DNA of 7,066 nucleotides from an uncultured Actinomyces sp. (GTDB lineage: Bacteria > Actinomycetota > Actinomycetes > Actinomycetales > Actinomycetaceae): positions 1-7,066 of the forward strand of contig CALIZH010000116.1 in NCBI GenBank assembly GCA_938028585.1, in the 5' to 3' direction. Under the pieces are notes generated by a model. The model made no database searches. It was not told the DNA's origin and worked only from the letters and a program-made list of their open reading frames with translations. The translations under genes were made by a program, and so were the position numbers. Below, piece by piece: positions 5,691 to 7,066 of this stretch. The first letter of the stretch is position 1. Each line of letters begins with the position of its first letter.

Positions 5691-7066
5691 CAGTTTTCCT
5701 CCTGACCTTCTTCGATGACGACGGTCTCGCTTACGACAAGAACCTCCTCGCGAGGCGGCAGTGCCGCATACACGTGCTCCGGGCCAACCTCGGTGAGGAC
5801 CGGGCGAATATCGAGGCCGTAGTCGGGGTGCGAGGAACGCGGGGCGAAGCGGTCGCCGATCGGGAAGTCCCGAGGCGAAGGCACGGTCCCGGGGACCTGG
5901 TGCAGACGTCCAGAGCCGGACTCGATGGAAAGGACTGCGCCCAGCAAGCCGCGGGTGTACTCGTGGGTCGGGTGAGTGAGCAGTTCCTGAGTGGGAGCTT
6001 GCTCGATGACCTGACCGGCGTACATGACGGTGATGTTGTGGGCAACCTCTGCGACAAGAGCCAGGTCGTGGGACACGAAGATCATTGCGAATCCCAGCTT
6101 CTCACGCAGCTCGTTGAGCAGGTTGATGACCTGCTTTTGAACGGTCACGTCCAGAGCGGTGGTCGGTTCGTCAGCAATGATGAGCTTCGGGTCGCGGGTC
6201 AGAGCCATAGCGATCAGAACGCGCTGACGCTGGCCGCCGGAGAGTTCGTGCGGGTAGGACTCAAGGGTGCGCTTGGGGTCCAAGCCCACCAGCTCAAGGA
6301 GTTCTTCTGCGCTGCGAGTGCCTCCACGCTTGGTCAGCTGCTTCATTTGTGCCTTGATGAGCATGGCGGGGTTGAGCGAAGAAAGCGCATCCTGGTAGAT
6401 CATTGCCATCTCGTGGCCCAGAAGTGCACGACGCTCTTCAGGCTTCATCTCCAGCAGGTTCTTGCCTTCGTAGAGGATCTCACCGGTGATCTCTGCCTTC
6501 GGGTCAATGAGGCCCATGATGGTCAGTGCAGTGATCGACTTACCACAGCCGGACTCACCGACGAGGCCCATGGTTTCGCTGGGGCGCACCTTGAAGGACA
6601 CGTGATCGACGACATTGACATCGCCGTGACGCTCGAACTTGATGCACAGGTCCTTGACCTCGAGCAGAGGTGCTTCTTTCGAAGTGGCAACGAAACGATC
6701 GTGACGCTTGCCTTCGACAACTTCCAGATCGTCTAGGCGTTGCTGCAGGGACTCGGCCTGCTCGGCGTATGCACGGCGAGGATCCAGAAGGATACGGTCG
6801 GCTTCGCGGTCAGAGTTCTTATCGACCTGAGCAACGGCTGCCGTCGAGGGAGCCGCAACCATGGCATCGGTGATGCCTTCGGAGAGGATGTTCAGGCACA
6901 AGACAGTGATCATGATGAATGCACCGGGGAAGACTGCCGTCCACCACATTCCGAGCAGAACTGAGAGGTGGGTGGATTCTTCCGAAAGGATGTTGCCCCA
7001 GGTCGGAACCATGGTGGGGTTCAGGCCCGAACCGATGAAGGTCAGCGAGGCCTCGAGGATGATCGC
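5690..7066 (-). CDS. Fused ABC permease (DppC/OppC type) and ATPase (OppD type), 5' end cut by window edge
   Basis: The frame is open from the right edge to the stop at 5690, giving 458 visible residues with no break. Residues are counted here from the edge. Residues 1-70 are the end of a DppC/OppC-type inner-membrane permease: ILEASLTFIGSGLNPT (3-18), then VPTWGNILSEE, then a last membrane segment around WWTAVFPGAFIMITVLCLNIL (41-61), closing with the typical GITDA. A charged linker of about 60 residues (70-130, possibly helical) leads to an OppD-type ATPase. This has Walker A GESGCGKS (170-177), Q-loop Gln225, signature LSGGQ (275-279), Walker B LIIADEP (295-301) and switch His333. The ATG at 7012 lies inside the conserved permease motif, so it is not the real start. 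The C-terminal domain keeps its layout but has lost its cysteines. Fused permease-ATPase genes of this class are known in actinobacteria; I recall one in the Corynebacterium glutamicum sialic acid importer. Confidence 0.9.
   Translation of the reverse strand, partial: AIILEASLTFIGSGLNPTMVPTWGNILSEESTHLSVLLGMWWTAVFPGAFIMITVLCLNILSEGITDAMVAAPSTAAVAQVDKNSDREADRILLDPRRAYAEQAESLQQRLDDLEVVEGKRHDRFVATSKEAPLLEVKDLCIKFERHGDVNVVDHVSFKVRPSETMGLVGESGCGKSITALTIMGLIDPKAEITGEILYEGKNLLEMKPEERRALLGHEMAMIYQDALSSLNPAMLIKAQMKQLTKRGGTRSAEELLELVGLDPKRTLESYPHELSGGQRQRVLIAMALTRDPKLIIADEPTTALDVTVQKQVINLLNELREKLGFAMIFVSHDLALVAEVAHNITVMYAGQVIEQAPTQELLTHPTHEYTRGLLGAVLSIESGSGRLHQVPGTVPSPRDFPIGDRFAPRSSHPDYGLDIRPVLTEVGPEHVYAALPPREEVLVVSETVVIEEGQEEN
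5698..5703 (-). promoter_or_regulatory. Ribosome binding site of the second ATPase gene
   Basis: AGGAGG on the minus strand, 7 bp before the ATG at 5690, lies inside the last codons of the fusion gene. The fusion stop and this start share one base (TGATG). This supports the start and coupled, balanced production of the two ATPase subunits. Confidence 0.8.

Noticed and set aside
5774..6736. Long plus-strand open frame of 320 codons opposite the fusion gene
   Set aside because: It is antisense to a well-supported ATPase domain, shows no recognisable motif, and long antisense frames are common in high-GC genes.
7010..7012. ATG at 7012 as the start of a separate 440-residue ATPase protein
   Set aside because: The frame continues upstream with a conserved permease motif, and this Met lies within that motif, so the true start is outside the window.

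Overview
The window looks like chromosomal DNA of a high-GC Gram-positive bacterium (Actinomycetota). The proteins read most like those of the Actinomyces/Schaalia group, but that placement is from recognition alone and is not tested. Every recognisable gene lies on the minus strand, so transcription runs from right to left. There is no mobile element, tRNA, rRNA or CRISPR array.

Right to middle (7066 down to 2204) is a sialic acid (N-acetylneuraminate) uptake and breakdown operon. It enters the window inside a gene that joins the end of a DppC/OppC-type ABC permease to an OppD-type ATPase. Next come a second OppF-type ATPase, an N-acetylneuraminate lyase (nanA), an ROK-family N-acetylmannosamine kinase (nanK) and an N-acetylmannosamine-6-phosphate 2-epimerase (nanE). 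The three enzymes would turn sialic acid into pyruvate plus ManNAc, then ManNAc-6-P, then GlcNAc-6-P. The Opp-type transporter is therefore probably the sialic acid importer. The fusion gene, second ATPase and nanA overlap by single bases, and strong Shine-Dalgarno sequences sit inside the upstream coding ends, which suggests translational coupling. The only sizeable internal gap, between nanA and nanK, holds a nested inverted repeat. A 12-bp perfect hairpin with a T-rich tail after nanE (about 2141-2182) ends the unit. The operon promoter, the substrate-binding protein, the other permease and any regulator would lie beyond the right edge.

Left (2136 down to 1) is a second transcription unit: a MosC/YbjJ-like major facilitator transporter, followed 9 bp later by murB, a cell-wall precursor gene cut by the left edge. 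The transporter gene lacks a Shine-Dalgarno sequence and has a -10-like hexamer 8 bp before its ATG, so it may be leaderless.

Points worth a second look: the permease-ATPase fusion; the loss of the C-terminal cysteine motif from both ATPases; sialic-acid-pocket positions in NanA that differ from E. coli NanA; a Cys-to-His change in the NanK zinc site; and the nested hairpin inside the operon. No gene is longer than 300 bp away from its neighbour, so there is no large unexplained stretch.
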